Shown here: positions 63,692 through 64,000 of the stretch, one piece after another
Numbering within the stretch: position 1 is the first letter of the stretch
How the letters are laid out: each line of letters opens with the position of its first letter
Assembly: GCF_001006325.2 (NCBI RefSeq)
Contig: NZ_LBIA02000001.1
Span: 1,551,501-1,615,500, forward strand
DNA length: 64,000 nucleotides
Source: Afipia massiliensis
GTDB taxonomy: Bacteria; Pseudomonadota; Alphaproteobacteria; Rhizobiales; Xanthobacteraceae
Reading direction: 5' to 3'
Translations under genes and position numbers: made by a program
The notes under the pieces: generated by a model
What the model saw: the letters and a program-made list of their open reading frames with translations, nothing else
Told to the model about the DNA's origin: nothing
The model's database searches: none

Positions 63692-64000
63692 GTGAGGCAG
63701 ATCTCCGCGAGCTTCACGAAGGCTTTCGCGCGATGCGACAGGCCCATGCCATGCGGCGGCAGGCCATGCTTCTCGATGCTGGTCATTTCGCCAAAGGTGC
63801 GGCTGTGCCCGTCCGGCAGAAACGCCGGATCGTAACCGAAGCCCGCGGTGCCGCGCGGCGGCCATACCAGCGTGCCGTCGACGCGCGCTTCGACGTCCTC
63901 AAAATGTCCGTCCGGCCATGCGACGCACAGCGCCGAGACGAAATGCGCACTTCGCTGCGCAGGCTCCTTCGCGCCGCGCTCCTGCAGCAGGCGCTCGATC
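63688..64000 (-). CDS. rdgB: RdgB/HAM1 dITP/XTP pyrophosphatase (partial, cut by window edge)
   Basis: The last 103 residues are present; the start lies beyond the right end. The reading contains [20 protein letters not shown], followed by GEM, and SHRAKAF near the C-terminus, which are hallmark motifs of HAM1-type enzymes that remove dITP and XTP from the nucleotide pool. The stop TGA (63690-63688) overlaps the hemW ATG, so the two are translationally coupled in the usual rdgB-hemW order. Confidence 0.95.
   Translation of the reverse strand, partial: IERLLQERGAKEPAQRSAHFVSALCVAWPDGHFEDVEARVDGTLVWPPRGTAGFGYDPAFLPDGHSRTFGEMTSIEKHGLPPHGMGLSHRAKAFVKLAEICLT

Overview
The window is chromosomal DNA from an alphaproteobacterium of the Rhizobiales, most likely the Bradyrhizobium/Rhodopseudomonas/Afipia/Nitrobacter group. 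This rests on recognisable protein families (CnoX with an active WCGPC site, a CenR-like regulator, DUF2585, DUF2628, an OlsB-like acyltransferase, two glnK-amtB pairs), high G+C, GTG/TTG starts and tightly overlapping housekeeping operons. Genus assignment is inference. Nearly all genes are core; I see no prophage, CRISPR array or complete insertion sequence.

Layout. 0-7 kb: tRNA-Gly, a cnoX/Lon-N-domain pair, a TetR regulator with two operator copies facing a small membrane-protein gene, a Trm112-like protein, a ubiquinone hydroxylase and thioesterase II. 7-11.5 kb: two consecutive PII-ammonium channel pairs; only the second has a clear sigma-54 promoter. 11.7-19 kb: aminotransferase, ftsK, lolA-like gene, xth, a cyclic-nucleotide-binding protein, a CenR-like response regulator and a divergent L,D-transpeptidase-like gene. 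19-26 kb: PLP homeostasis protein, diguanylate cyclase, leuS-lptE-holA.

26-41.5 kb is the landmark of the window: parB, parA, rsmG, mnmG, mnmE, rho and hemJ all run leftward, and the PPSR gene, maf, coaE and dnaQ run rightward from a 538-bp gene-free gap at 34234-34771, followed by secB (leftward), a Tim44-like gene, mltA and smr. Three perfect parS sites (TGTTTCACGTGAAACA) lie 4-6 kb from the gap. The gap has DnaA-box-like sequences and five GANTC sites, and its right flank resembles the gene order beside the Caulobacter origin. I propose it as the chromosomal replication origin.

41.6-49 kb: hslU-DUF2585-hslV leftward, then a rightward histidine operon (hisB, DUF2628, hisH, hisA, hisF, hisE) ending with coaA. 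49-64 kb: OlsB-like acyltransferase, hybrid histidine kinase with a degenerate extra receiver, a small exported unknown, comM, an A+T-richer DUF3800 gene that looks acquired, a Tat-exported metallo-hydrolase, a PAS-like unknown, gshB, yraN and rsmI facing a penicillin-binding-protein-activator lipoprotein, then hemW and a partial rdgB running off the right edge.

The intergenic spaces hold palindromic repeats: four copies of one element with unequal arms (19148, 27028, 49167, 62443), one element with perfect 28-bp arms (41484) and one compound nested palindrome (60906).
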